A DNA stretch of 64,000 nucleotides from Brachionus plicatilis (GCA_010279815.1 QEOQ01000515.1:142284-206283), one strand, 5' to 3'; shown: positions 36,052 to 48,410, counted from the stretch's first letter. Numbers and translations: made by a program. The notes: generated by a model not told the origin, from the letters alone.

Positions 36052-37332
36052 TTAATATTCTATTAAAAAATCAAATAAATTTGTGTCTATGGTGTCTATG
36101 CTTAAAAAGTCATCCGTTGTTGGATTTAGCGTAGTCTGTTGTTCGAATGAATCAGTCAACTTCCAGTCAACACTTAAATCAAGTTGTTCGTAGTCAGCCT
36201 CACTGGACGCGTATTCATTCGGCTTATTAATGGATCTAATGATACTGTTCAGATGAGCTCTGTCCTGGCTATGATGGGTCCGAATGCTAAACTTGCGAGT
36301 GCCAGGCTCAAAGCTCACAACCACTGGCACATAAATAAGATTATTTTTTTTTCTCTTCATCACTTCACTTCGCACCTTGAGCATAGACTTGTCTCCTTGA
36401 ATCGGCATCAGATTCAAACTGGTCACTTTGAGCGACAATTTTTTCGAGCTGCAGCTTTTTTTCCTTCTCTCTCCAGCCAAACGACCATTGAGCACCATTG
36501 GTCTGTTGATTATCTTGATCAGTTTTGGCTGTGGCCTCATGCTTTCGCTAAGAATCAAATTTCTCAGTGAATTGTCGACTATGTGAAACTTTTGGACAGT
36601 GACCGGTTGGGCAAGCTGTGGGGGCTCGGGAGGCGTCAATGGCTGGTAATTTTGCAAGTCCTGGTCGTGCTGAATTTCGTAGATTTTTTTCTGCTTTTTT
36701 TTGGGACGAAACTTGTAGTCCGGGTATTCTTTGAAGTGAATTTGTCTAAGGCGATTGGCTTCTTGGACAAAGGGCTGTCGCTGGTCTTGGCTCATTTGTT
36801 TCCATTTGATGCCCAAGTGCTTGCTTATTTCGGCATTGTGTAGGTCAGGCGCGATTTCTTTTATGCGGCGCCGTTCGATTTGTGACCAAACCATGAAAGG
36901 GTTCATTGGTCGTTTTATGTGAGACTCGGGTTTTTTGGCGGCATTCGCGTCAAACGTCTGAAAGTCGTTCAAATTCAGGGTGGTGTCGGTCAAGTCAGCA
37001 TCGTAGTCCGTCAAATCTGTGAACGAGAGAGTCAGATCTTCCTCATTGGGCTGATTGGCATCGCTTTTGGGAGTCTGTGAGTCCACTGAGTTCGAAGTGA
37101 ATGAACAGATGCTTAATTCCGAGTTGGCCGAAGATATTCGCCGTTTGGCTGACATTTTGCTGCCATCATTTGGCTCCGATTTAAACAGTGAAAAGAAAAA
37201 ATTTTCATCATTGGGATTGTTGGCATTGGGCTGGAATAGTGATAAATCGATGTCGAATGCCGCCTCGGAATTGTACTGGTCATAGTGGACTGGGTCCGAT
37301 GTTAAATCGATTATATCACATGTATTTTGCAT
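36052..37332 (-). CDS. soxC: SoxC-group transcription factor, AT-richer copy
   Basis: Intronless 426-residue frame, paralogue of the gene at 22937-24262 on the same strand. The HMG box is at residues about 138-216 ([52 protein letters not shown]), with Ala to Pro in the usual PMNAF. A longer acidic N-terminus with Asp/Thr repeats precedes the box. Shared C-terminal islands are [16 protein letters not shown] and [18 protein letters not shown], so both copies probably keep the same activation surface. The coding sequence is noticeably less GC-rich than its sister. Both being intronless gives no sign of which is older. Confidence 0.92.
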   Translation of the reverse strand: MQNTCDIIDLTSDPVHYDQYNSEAAFDIDLSLFQPNANNPNDENFFFSLFKSEPNDGSKMSAKRRISSANSELSICSFTSNSVDSQTPKSDANQPNEEDLTLSFTDLTDYDADLTDTTLNLNDFQTFDANAAKKPESHIKRPMNPFMVWSQIERRRIKEIAPDLHNAEISKHLGIKWKQMSQDQRQPFVQEANRLRQIHFKEYPDYKFRPKKKQKKIYEIQHDQDLQNYQPLTPPEPPQLAQPVTVQKFHIVDNSLRNLILSESMRPQPKLIKIINRPMVLNGRLAGERRKKSCSSKKLSLKVTSLNLMPIQGDKSMLKVRSEVMKRKKNNLIYVPVVVSFEPGTRKFSIRTHHSQDRAHLNSIIRSINKPNEYASSEADYEQLDLSVDWKLTDSFEQQTTLNPTTDDFLSIDTIDTNLFDFLIEY

Positions 37333-38491
37333 TTCGGATTTTTGAAATTTTTTAAATTTAACTAAATTAATTTATTGCAGTTCTTTCAAAACTTTCATCT
37401 CTAGCTCTCGCTATTTTTTGATCATCATTTAAAAATTTTTTTTTTTTTTTAATAAATATTTATTTTTTTTTAAAGAATCAAGTGGAAATTTTATTAAATG
37501 TAAATAATTAATTGTGCAAATTGAACATTTTGTTAGACCAGAAACAAGGACACTCTAGTCTCTTCTAAAGTTCAAATCAGTGTAATCGCCGAAATTAGCA
37601 TTTGAAAAATAGCGATGATTTTATTTTATTTTTGGGCTAACAATTCAAAGCTAATTGAACTGTCCTCTGGTCAAGTGTTCAAATTTCCATTTACCATCTA
37701 CAAATGTCAAATTTTTTTTAATAGTAAGATAGAATCTAAAGAAGCCCTTTGAATATATTCTACTTATATTTCAATTTGCTCAAATGTTTACTAAAACTAA
37801 ATTTTTGTTTAAGAAGATTCAAAATTAACTTGAGATCAGTCAATTCTATGAAAAATTCTGCATATTCTTTACTACATAAAAAATGGATTTGACAAAAAAT
37901 TACTTTTTATTTATTTTTTTTGTTTATCTTTAATAGTCAAAGTGTCATAAAATCAAAAAATTATTACTAAGAATATTTATTTATAATAAGTTTAATTATT
38001 TTTCTGCCATAAAAAATATAACTTTTGAGGGCTTCTTTTAAAAGAGATTGCTAAGCATTAAAATTATCTGCATTGAAAAATTGAAGTTTAAGATAAATAT
38101 CAAAAGATCAAAATTAATAAATTGTAATATTTTTTTTAATAATAGAGAAAAAATAAATTTTTTCCGAAGCAACTACTTGACATGTCATGTCAAGTTTATT
38201 TTCATATTTAAAATTTTAAAATGTTCCTTTTTATTGAACTTTAATAGATTTAAATATTTTAATTGATTCTAATAAAAATTTACTTTTAAAGACAAAAAAA
38301 TTCAATGTTTTTAAATTTTAAATTTATTTAAGTGGAAAAATAAAATTATTCCAGTTTAAATGAATGGATATAAAAGTTATAAATTTGAATTTGTGAATTA
38401 ACTTAACCTGAATTACTTAAATTATTGACTGTTTTTGTCAAATAAATTAGAGATCAATCATTTTGATGTTTATTTGATAATGAACCATTTT
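37333..38491. other. 5' flank of soxC copy 2; no other gene
   Basis: No coding region recognised. The short plus-strand frame at 38048-38266 is AT-biased and unsupported. Promoter elements could not be identified. Confidence 0.4.
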
Positions 38492-38621
38492 TAGACATAA
38501 CATGTCTGGAAATGTTTAGTATTTATTTCTTAAAAATTATCAAAATCATTAGATTAATTAAATTTTGAAATTTTAAATGATCGTTTTGATCTTAAAATGT
38601 GATCTGAAACTTCAATTTGCC
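38492..38621 (+). repeat. 130-bp repeat with a palindromic start (copy 1)
   Basis: Begins TTAGACATAACATGTCTGG and ends GATCTGAAACTTCAATTTGC. It is repeated at 52982-53111 at high identity, including TTATCAAAATCATTAGATTA. The last part is the GGCAAATTGAAGTT end of the family at 5036 and 46106, so it may be a shortened member. Confidence 0.75.
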
Positions 38622-38774
38622 CCAAAAAGGACCTTTTTTCATTTATGAAATTTTTAAAATAAAATCAATCATAATAATTTTTTAATATTTATAGAGCGCT
38701 AAAAGCTAAATTTTGACTTAATGATTCTTAGTAGTAGTTAACAGTATGGTATCATGCGAGCGCGTCAGAGACGC

Positions 38775-39295
38775 CCTGTAGCATTTTTTAAATGTTCATC
38801 CAGCTTGTTTTTGAATTCATTCCCATTTTTAGACAAAACAATTTCGTCAGGGAGTTAATTCCAATGGGTTACTATTCTATTATTGAAGAATTCATGGCGT
38901 TAGTTACAACATCTAATGATTTCTCCTCTGACTCTCCCTCTGTGACCATATTGTTGTGGAATACGAGGCTGTTTCGAGTGCCAGTCAATGTTATCAACGC
39001 CTGATTCAAACTTGAACATTTGAATTAAGTCTCCACGAATTCTGCATAGATTAAGTGAGGTAAGGTTCCATAATTCGCAGCGCTTTTAACTTGCTAGCAA
39101 CTTTTGTAGCTCTGTGTTGAACTTTCTCGAGTGTGTTTTGATCTTGTTTTGTGTATGGAGTCCAAGAGGATACCGCGAATTCATTATGTGGTCTAATGTA
39201 AGAAGTGTATAAGCCCAGCATACTATTCGCTTTTGAGGCTGAATAATTGACTTGGTTCCTAGGTTTCTTGATGGACTTTAGCAAAAGCTCCTCAG
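38775..39295 (-). mobile_element. CR1-like LINE fragment, minus strand
   Basis: The complement reads SKANSMLGLYTSYIRPHNEF, AVSSWTPYTKQDQNTLEKVQ, HRATKVASKLKAL, then LTSLNLCRIRGDLIQMFKFE, and finally LPDEIVLSKNGNEFKNKLDE. This is the conserved C-terminal block of CR1-type LINE proteins. At least two in-frame stops are present. Confidence 0.8.
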
Positions 39296-39455
39296 ATTAA
39301 AAAAAATTATAAAAAAAATCTAAGTAAAATATAATGAGATAACAAAAAATAAAATTTTTAAATATGTCCAAATTTTACACTACCTTAATTTTAAATTTTT
39401 TTTGTTGGTACATCTGTCAAATTTTTTTTTCAATACAGCATCGAATTTTTGTACC

Positions 39456-40041
39456 CAGACTTGGGCAAAAGTCATTAAGTCAAAGTCAACTCAAGTTCAG
39501 CGTTTGTCAGACCTCTTCTTGAGTACGGGGTTACAGTTTGGAGACCTTACTTGAAGAAAGACATAAACGCCATCGAAGCTGTTCAAAGACGAGCAACAAG
39601 GCTTGTGCCTGAAATCAGGAGAATATCTTATGAAAAAAGATTGCAAGAATTAAATTTGACAACACTTGAAATCAGAAGACTTAGAGGTGATTTAATACAA
39701 ATGTTTAAAATAGTTAAGGGATTTGATGAAATTAACTGGTTTAATAAAATTGTGTTTAAAAATGAACAGTCATTTCAATCGACATATCAATTAAGGTCAC
39801 ACGAATTCCAGATAGAAAGACAACTAGTCAAAAACTGTGATCCACATCACAATTTCTTCACAAACATAGTATCAAGCGTTTGGAACAATCTACCAAAAGA
39901 AGTAGTCCTATCAAATGACAAAAACGAATTTAAAAATAAACTTGACAGACTGAATTTAGAAAGCTATTATAATGGATACTAAAACTCCATTTCATATTAT
40001 TATTATTATATAACTTTTTTTTTTACTTTTGCCCAAGTCTG
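39456..40041 (+). mobile_element. hAT-like element enclosing a CR1-like LINE 3' end
   Basis: Starts CAGACTTGGGCAAAAGTCA and ends ACTTTTGCCCAAGTCTG, an inverted pair. Flanking octamers TTTGTACC and GTTGTATC agree at 6 of 8 positions, in line with hAT target duplications. Inside, 39500-39982 is an open LINE frame: AFVRPLLEYGVTVWRPYLKK, AIEAVQRRATRLVPEI, LRGDLIQMFKIVKGFDEINW, ending SVWNNLPKEVVLSNDKNEFK and a stop. The LINE piece is less decayed than the copy at 27351-27602. Confidence 0.7.
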
Positions 40042-40443
40042 GTTGTATCTAATAATTAAAACTGTAGAAATGAAACTAAAATTTTGGAATCAAAGAAAGA
40101 TGATGAATGTTTGGAGAGAGAAACTAAAAATGAACCAAAAAACGAGTTCATTATTCTCAATTAAATTTTTTTTGAAAATAAAATAAATTTTCTTTTATTT
40201 TTTAATAAAATATTGTGATTTTTTCTAGATATATTTTTGTTTATTTTTTTCCAGAATACAATATAAAAATTTTTTTTGTTACATTCTAATCTGATTTATT
40301 ATTTTATTTGACTGGATTCAAAAGAAAATATTTTTAAATGGTTAACATTCAGTAATCTTTAAAAATAAAAAATAAATTAACATTTAATGATGCAATTTAA
40401 TTTAAGAAAAAAATATTTTCTATCAAAAGAAAAAAAGATGAAT

Positions 40444-40983
40444 CTAAATTTTGATACCACGTCTCATTAGAGATAACTGTGGCAATTTTTTCAAAAGATT
40501 TACATAATTCAATATAAAAACATTATCGGCATATTTTTCCACAAACGCATCCATAACTTCATGTAGATCGTGAATTTTTTTTTTAATCTTGTCAAGTGAA
40601 ATAAGCTGATTGTCGAGTTCTTTGAGGCCAAGAAGAAAAGATTTTTTTGTGTACTTGATAATTCTCACAAACTTTGAGTCGTACTCAGAGTCTGATATTT
40701 CTTTTAGCTTTCGCAAATAGTTATAAAACAACATTTTGCTGCTCTTGTGACACAAATAATCCAGCACAGTAATGTAATCCTCAAGTAATTTAAGATAAAA
40801 TTTTTCCTTTTGTTTTTTGGTCGACTCGATTTGGAAGCGAATTTGGATCAATATCTCAAAAGACAAAACACCATAGGGCTTGTCTACACATGTGTAGTTA
40901 ATGTGTGACTTTTTTTCACTGTCAACAGACGAAGGCATCAGATAGCTCATAATCAAACTGACCAGGCTCCTAAGACAGTCCAT
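40444..40983 (-). CDS. Unrecognised 179-residue helical protein
   Basis: Clean 179-codon frame of ordinary composition for this genome, not recognised. Mainly charged amphipathic helix. Begins MDCLRSLVSLIMSYLMPSSV, with the middle part rich in Lys, Leu and Tyr (LEDYITVLDYLCHKSSKMLF). No membrane segment or metal motif. It lies 146 bp downstream of RPL34 on the same strand, so it may be the third gene of a small cluster. Complete as a single exon if the ATG at 40983 is right. Confidence 0.65.
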   Translation of the reverse strand: MDCLRSLVSLIMSYLMPSSVDSEKKSHINYTCVDKPYGVLSFEILIQIRFQIESTKKQKEKFYLKLLEDYITVLDYLCHKSSKMLFYNYLRKLKEISDSEYDSKFVRIIKYTKKSFLLGLKELDNQLISLDKIKKKIHDLHEVMDAFVEKYADNVFILNYVNLLKKLPQLSLMRRGIKI

Positions 40984-41129
40984 TCCAAATAGATCAAAAT
41001 GATCGAAAAAATTAATTTTTTTTCTATTCTTTTTTATATTGAATAAAATTTAGCACTTAATTGAAATAAAAAAAAAAATTTTTTTTTAATAACATATTTT
41101 ATTCAAATTAAAATAAAATTGTTATCAAT

Positions 41130-41495
41130 TTATTTTTGTTTAGCGGCAGCGACTTGAGCTTGTTGTTGAGCTTTCAAGACCTTGGTTACAATTTTTTGTT
41201 CTTCAATCAAAAAAGCTCGAACAACTCTGTTACGTACACACAAGGCGCATCTGGAACCACCGTATGGTCTGTTGACAGTCTTCAAGCGTCTTGACATTCT
41301 CGACCATTCTCTTGGTCGGGCACGGGCAACACCGCTCAATTTGATGTTACAGCTCGGGTCACCGCATACCGGCACGGTACCTTTTTTTTTTAAATACTGA
41401 TAGGTCAAGCGACCACCCGGGGTCTTGACTACTCTTCGTTTGTTTGAGTTTGTGTTGTAGGACAACCGTCTTCTTAATGTCAATCGTTGGGCCAT
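41130..41495 (-). CDS. RPL34: 60S ribosomal protein L34 (eL34)
   Basis: 121 residues in one exon, a usual length. It matches the family from end to end: RLTLRRRLSYNTNSNKRRVV, KTPGGRLTYQYLKKKG, a CxxxxC plus CALC pair that forms the zinc site (CGDPSC; CALCVRNRVVRAFLIEEQKI), and a Lys/Gln/Ala-rich tail. It lies 146 bp downstream of RPS13, same strand. A pyrimidine run (CTCTTCC on the coding strand) about 60 bp upstream of the ATG could be a TOP-like start; this is inference. Confidence 0.97.
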   Translation of the reverse strand: MAQRLTLRRRLSYNTNSNKRRVVKTPGGRLTYQYLKKKGTVPVCGDPSCNIKLSGVARARPREWSRMSRRLKTVNRPYGGSRCALCVRNRVVRAFLIEEQKIVTKVLKAQQQAQVAAAKQK

Positions 41496-41641
41496 TCTAG
41501 ACCTTTAAATTAGTTAAGACACTTTTAATTGTCAATTGACGCATGGAAGAGAGTCATCACTTCCAATTTAAAAAAACCAAAATAGACAAAAAATGCGCGG
41601 AAAATTATTTTATTAGATTATTTGAAAAAAAATAAAGTTCC

Positions 41642-42505
<864 letters not shown>

Positions 42506-42743
42506 TTTCTATTTCTTGGTTTATCTTTTTTTTTCAACACGAAAGAGAGAAAGAGAGAATTTTTTGCTTTGAAAGTGTGGAAATTTTTCAACTGCAAGCA
42601 CGTTCAGAGTGTATTTTGCGCTAAACTGCAGCTTGACAATAAGTCAAGTTTATTTCTCTAAACAAAATGCATCTCTAGGAGTCTTTTCTTTTTAATTTTG
42701 ATCTAAAACTAAACAAGCTTTACAAAAAAACCAAGTAACTAAA
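42506..42743. promoter_or_regulatory. Divergent promoter, RPS13 / OTU-like gene
   Basis: Only 238 bp separate the two start codons, so the genes probably share a bidirectional promoter. The RPS13 side carries the pyrimidine tract; no TATA box is visible. Confidence 0.5.
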
Positions 42744-44040
42744 ATGAACTTTGCCAATGGAAAAAAAATTTGTTTGAATGATTTGAAAAAATTTTGCCAC
42801 AACCAACCCGAGTACAGTTCAATAGATGTTCTGATCAATGGCAAGGCACGCTACTTGGTCAACGTGCCAGCAGACGGATGGTGTTTGTTGTACTCATTCA
42901 TCGCTTCGTACAATGCTGCTCCTGGGCCAAAGGTTTCCATTAGTGACCTATGCATGGCTATTCTGCGCCAATTTCAGCTCAAGTGCCAGACCAAAAGCTT
43001 GCCATATGAATTCCTAAGCCTTGATGAAGACTGTGAATCTCTGATCACCAGTCAAAATGAATCAATTGAAGAAATATTTAAATTTTTTTTGATCAGATAC
43101 CTCAAAGATAAATACTTTGAAACATTTGTGCTTGACTATTTACCTCAGTTGATAGCAGACTACTTTGAGTGCAACATTACCATACAAACTTTTACCTCTG
43201 GTGCACTCAACTTGTTCAATGAGTTTAAGAGTGAGGCTGGCAATCAGCGCAATGTGGAAATTCTATTTTGTCCAGATCTGAGCCATTTCATGGCCTTGTC
43301 TGTATCGGACAAAATTAGCCAAAATTGCCAGTCGGAAACCTTTGAAATAAATCTAAACAATCAATTTTATAAGCAAATATTTTCTTATTATGAAAAAAGT
43401 AAATTTAGAATAAGTTTTGAAAAAAATTCAATTTAAATTTTTGACAGATTTAAGGCTGTTAAACAAGACTGTTGAGTATTACAAGGTAAGCTATCGCCTT
43501 GAGTCTAAAATGTACGCCTACGAGCTCAGAAAACATAGATTAATTGAACAATTCCAAATCTATGTTTTCCAGCGAGATGAGCTCAAGGCCAGATATGAAG
43601 AAAAATTTTCCAACAATTTAGATGATTTTGTTAAAAATTGTGTCGTCTATTCAAAAGAGATAAAAAAAATTCAAAATTTTATAAATTATTTACTTGAGTA
43701 TTTTTCGCTAGATGCAAAAGTGGCAAGTTTTTTGGCTTTGTTGTTGAAACTTGGCTCACTAAAAGGGATGTATGCTCAGATCCAACTGGTTCTAAGACTG
43801 AGCCAACGATGCTATTTGGTAAAAATTCCAAATTTTGGTGTTCTTGTTGACAGGCTACCTGTTAGAATAAAAATAATAATTCATACTTTGGATAATAAAG
43901 AGTTTTTGTTCTGCTTCTTGGACAGTTTGAGTCAAGTGCTTGATCCGGATCTAGATTTAATCGGACCAAAAACAACTTTGGACGAGTTGGATAAAACAGA
44001 TAATTTTAGCAAAAATTTCAGTCAATTAACTTTAAATTAA
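42744..44040 (+). CDS. OTU-like cysteine protease (putative deubiquitinase)
   Basis: Two exons, 42744-43398 and 43448-44040 (49-bp intron), give 415 residues. The N-terminal half looks like an OTU fold: catalytic-type motif VPADGWCLLYSFIASYN, with Asp44, Gly45 and Cys47, and a matching histidine in the LFCPDLSHFMAL strand (His181). OTU enzymes cleave ubiquitin chains. The usual OTU wording is D-G-N/D-C-L-F, so Trp46 is unusual. The C-terminal half, from residue about 220, is a charged helical region followed by a beta-rich segment (CYLVKIPNFGVLVDRLP; IKIIIHTLDNKEFLFCF), not recognised. The last about 115 codons and the 3' flank are duplicated at 55599-56100. Confidence 0.7.
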
Positions 44041-44560
44041 CTCTTAAATTTATGTAAAAATATTTTTAAAATAAATAAAAATCTATTTTATCTTTTTTAA
44101 TCTTAATAAAGTGTTTCTTAATTCAAATCTTTGATCAAGAAATAAAAAAAATTGATAAGGAGCTTTAATTTAAAATGAATTTAAAATGAATGTGTCGGAA
44201 TAAAAATCTAAAATTTTTAATAAAATATTTTTTGAGCCAAAAATTTAGTACTTATTGTATTTTTTTATTCTTTTAAATTTTGTTTCATTTTTTTAAAGAT
44301 TAAATAAATTCATTAAATTTTCTATTTAAAAAAAATTATTTTTATCTATTTGTTTATTAAATTTGTTGTGTATTTGTAATATGTATTAATATATATTTTT
44401 TAGTGTAAAAATATTATGAATAAATTGTGTAATAAAAAGATAATTTAGTTTTTAGATTTATGAAAATCAAAGGGCATCTTGAAGTTTAGGATCATTAAAA
44501 AATCATATCAAATAGTATTTTATTTATAAATTTTGAATGGTAGTTGATAAAATCTCTCTG
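44041..44560. other. 3' flank of the OTU-like gene and repeat fragment
   Basis: 44041-44190 is the 3' UTR-like part included in the duplication at 55599. 44440-44520 carries GGGCATCTTGAAGTTTAGGA, matching the reverse complement of 1085-1165. No coding sequence. Confidence 0.5.
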
Positions 44561-44738
44561 CAAACTGCTAAATAATGCAACAAACATGCTAAATATTAGA
44601 TGAGACTCTGCAAAAACTCTGCAATTTTGGAGTAAAATGCACGTCATTAAAAATTATTTAATTCAACTGCGCAATTTAATTGAAGAGTTTTTGCAGAACC
44701 TCATCCTAATATTTAGCATGTTTTTTGCATTATTTAAC
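44561..44738. mobile_element. About 178-bp foldback MITE
   Basis: The arms run CTGCTAAATAATGCAACAAA, CATGCTAAATATTAGATGAG, CTCTGCAAAAACTCT, with the complement on the right (AGAGTTTTTGCAGAACCTCA; ATATTTAGCATGTTTTTTGC). Near-perfect pairing over about 65 bp. No coding capacity. Confidence 0.75.
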
Positions 44739-46105
44739 ATTTTCACACAAATTGTACTTCTTATATTTGTTTTTTCGTTGTAATGAGCAAAATTTTTATA
44801 TTCATGAATCTAAACCAATGTATGGTCTTCCTAAATATCCTAAATTGACATAAAATGAACTGAAAGATATTTTACAAGGCTTAAAAATCTGCTGCTATGA
44901 AACTTAAATTCGAATTTAAAATCTAAGGATTGTTCGAAAATTTAAGTTTTCGCAAACGAGTTACAAAAAAAATTTAAATTAATTTTTTATTTTCAATTAA
45001 TTAGTTTGTTAAACTTATAAATTTAATAAATTTTGCTTTATGTTTTTTCATTGTTTAGCTATTTCAAAGATATTTTATTATTTACATATCGGCATAAAAA
45101 AAGTATAGAACTATAAATTAGTTTCTTTAAATTTGAACGAAATTTTAAAATCTAAGTTTTAAAATTTTGTCTCTATTAAAGTTTATTTTAATAAATCAAG
45201 CAATTATTTTACTTGAACATTTTACCCATGGTGGTAAACATATTGGAATATATGCTCACATAAAAAAGAAAAAATCAATTAGTAAATTAATTGATTCAAC
45301 TACCATTTAAAAAATAATGACAATTTTTAGTTGCCATGAAGATTGATGTGAATTGTATTCCCACACAAGAAGAGATAGTGAGTGTTTTCCTAATGTAAAG
45401 AAATATCATTTATTCAGTGATATTATTATTATTATTATTATTTATTCATAAAATTACGCCAGATTCGGCGATGTAAAAAATAACATAAAATTGAAGACAA
45501 AGGAAGGTAGTTATGTACTGTTTGTTTTCCCTTTTTTAAATTTACAATTATGTTTAAGAAATTAAAATATTAAAATAGATTTTCATTTTTTACATAAATA
45601 CCACAAAAGATTTAATTTTAAATTAAATATTCAAAGATTTAGATTAACACAAAAATAAATGAAACCTTGTTCAAATGTCTTAGGTAAGTATTTTTTTAAA
45701 ATTTTATTTATCTTTTTGAGACAGGGTTGAGCAATCAAACACGATCACATTTATTCAGTGATATATGTGCAATAATTTAGAAATTAAAAAAAAGCAAAAA
45801 TGATTTTTGTTATATTAAAACAAAAAAAACTTGAGAAAACTAAAAAATAATTCTCTTTTTTAAATAAATAATAATGATTAAAAATAAACTTGATTAACAG
45901 TATTTTTTTTCTCGTAATTAGACTAAGAAAAATCAAATTAGGTTTTTGCCATTTTAAATAAAATTAAAGTTTTTAAAATTCTTCTTTATATTCAATTCGT
46001 TTAGTATCTGATGTATAAATTTTTCAACCGGTTTTTCAACTTTTTTTTCAATTAATTTTCACTTCTTAAGCGATGATTTTCTGTTTTTTTTTTTTAAAAT
46101 TTGAT
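44739..46105. other. Gene-free stretch, possible LINE tail
   Basis: No gene recognised. At 45421-45443 an ATT microsatellite is followed by ATAAAATTACGCCAGATTCG, which on the complement looks like a LINE 3' end with a tail of AAT units. This is only suggestive. Confidence 0.4.
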
Positions 46106-46590
46106 GGCAACTTGAAGTTCATGATCATTATCAAATGATCAAAATTTAATTAATTAAAATTTTAATAAAAATGATGAAACTAGATTTTTTTATTTTTTTT
46201 TAGATTAAACATAAAATGTTTATTATTTTAATTAAAGGAAAACATATATTTTTTTTTCCAATTGACCTTTAATTGATTCTTCTAAAATCTTTATTTGAAA
46301 AGTTTAAAGACAAATTTAAAATCGACATTAAGGTATCCAAATTATGACTTTAAATGATATTTTTTATTAATTAAAATATATGACGACGAAACAAAATATT
46401 GATTAAGAATTTAATTTACTTCAGAAAAAAAATCATATAATTTTCTATCTAATTATAGATTGAACAAATAATGTTTAATAAAGTTTAGTCATTTATTATT
46501 AAAAAATTGATAAAAAATACCTTTTTATTTAAATCAAAAACTAAAAATTTTGATTTGAAATTTACAATTGATCATGAACTTCAATTTGCC
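46106..46590 (-). mobile_element. About 490-bp non-autonomous repeat (copy 2)
   Basis: Inverted-orientation sister of 5036-5527, bounded by GGCAACTTGAAGTTCATGAT and ATCATGAACTTCAATTTGCC. Interior landmarks agree with copy 1 in order, but with many substitutions and indels, so the family is not recent. Confidence 0.75.
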
Positions 46591-47037
46591 AAATTTGATC
46601 AACTATTTAAAAGAAAACAAGGTCTAATTGTTATTAACTAACTAGCTATTTTTTTATAAAAATAAAATTAATTCAAAATAAAAATTACCTATTTATACGA
46701 AATCTTCTTTTATTACAGCAAAAATTTATTTTTTCTTAATTTATTATAATCATTGATATAATTATTTAAAATTAATTAAAAAACAGACTTGCTTTTAATC
46801 GCAAGTTTAAGTCAAAGTTTCGACTCGGCTTAAAAATCAAATCATTTTGAAGTCTTAATAAATTTTTTAAATTATTATCGCTCCATGCAGTATTCATAAA
46901 ATTAATGAGTTGACATTCAAATTTCAAAAAGCCACTCATTTATTTTTTAGAAAATTCATTTTCCCGCATTTCAATTCAAAAATTAAATTTTAGCACTGAT
47001 TAAAAAATTTAGCAAAAAAATATTTTATTTAAAAAAA

Positions 47038-48410
47038 TCAAAGTTCATCACTTTTTTTATCGTCTTCAGGTGTTTCTTTATTCAATTCTTTATCAATAAA
47101 AAATAAAATTAATAAGTATCTAATTTAAAAGAAATAAAATTAATGATCCGAATAGAAAACTGAGTGCGGTAAGAAAATACTGTTTTGTAAAATAACTACT
47201 AAGCATACATAAAATCATAACACCGATTATAAAACTACGCTTAACCAGCAGATCATTAGTTTGTTTTTTATTATTTTTATTTTTGTCTGTTTTGGCTAAA
47301 CAAAAATAAAAGTAATTTTAAAAAGTTTTATTTTTATTTCAATTACCTTGACATTGGTAGGAGCCCGGCTTGTTGACACATTCACCACTAGAGCATGGAT
47401 TTGTGTCTTGTTCACATTCGTTGACGTCAACACATGAATCTGAGATTTTCTCGTATCCTTTGGAGCATTGGCCAGTGCATTTGTCAGCCCCGGGTCCAGA
47501 GCATTCTTGACATGCCGCATCACACTTTTGACACACAAAAGATCCTTGGGTATTTTCGCAAAATTCATCTTGAGCACATTTTTTGTCTTCCAAGCACTCG
47601 TTTATATCATCACATAAATTTGTTTCTGAGTTAAATTTCCATCCATTTTTGCAAGATTGGCAAGAATTTTGCTCAGGTCCAGAACAAGTCAAGCATGACC
47701 AGTAGCACTCAGCACACTCGGTATTGGTATCATTTTTATTCTTTTGATAAAAGCCATCATTGCATGAAGAGCACAATTCCCCTGCATATCCCCTGTTACA
47801 TTTGCATTTTCCTGAGCCATCGCGTGTTCCTTCACCATCACAATTGCCATTGCCAGAACATATTTGGCCATTCAGCTGCTGACATTGGCGACAGTCGGAC
47901 CCAAAAGTGTTTGAGGGACAACAAAATTTTGCCTGATCAATGCAAATATCCGAGAACAGCTCGGCAATCAAAATTTTTTGCTTAGTCTTAAACCAGTCAA
48001 GTAAATTGTCTTCCTGTTCTTCTAGTAAATGATGGCACTAATCACAACAATTAGCTAATGTATAAAATGTGATAAAAATGATAAATTACATCGTTTTCTT
48101 TAGAAGAACAGGCGTTTTCGATAATTTCCTCAAAGCGTATATCGCTGGTAACATAACTGCCTAGTTTGCGGTCCTCCCAGTCGGTGTTGCCACCACCGAA
48201 ATTTCCTTTACTAGTTTTTTCAAACCCCTTATTTAGAAAAATGTTTTTTTTTTTAAATATAAAAAAATTGTGTCTTAAGTCTACCTTTATGAAATTGTCT
48301 ATGAGATTGCGGCAAACTCTACATTGTTCAGATTTAGATTTAGATTTATAGCAAAAAATTGAATTAAATGGTATTAAAAAAATGATAAAAGCTATGGGAA
48401 TTATTTTCAT
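47038..48410 (-). CDS. CRELD: CRELD: Cys-rich with EGF-like domains (ER protein)
   Basis: Exons on the complement: 48410-48285, 48227-48090, 48037-47347, 47295-47181 and 47119-47038, with introns of 57, 52, 51 and 61 bp; 383 residues. A signal peptide (MKIIPIAFIIFLIPFNSIFC) is followed by the conserved CRVCRNLIDNF...NFGGGNTDWED block and the CHHLLEEQEDNLLDWF helix. Then come furin-like Cys repeats and calcium-binding EGF modules (DINECLEDKKCAQDEFC; DVNECEQDTNPCSSGEC). CRELD proteins act in the ER in folding of membrane receptors. If the last intron is retained, the frame continues through a hydrophobic hairpin and stops at 47120-47122 (376 residues, CRELD1-like). If spliced, the protein ends DKKSDEL, resembling an ER-retrieval signal (CRELD2-like). 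The 57-bp first intron has no in-frame stop, so genomic translation runs through it. Confidence 0.9.

Noticed and set aside
38792..39004. Plus-strand 70-codon frame
   Set aside because: It is the complement of a LINE protein remnant that reads clearly on the minus strand.
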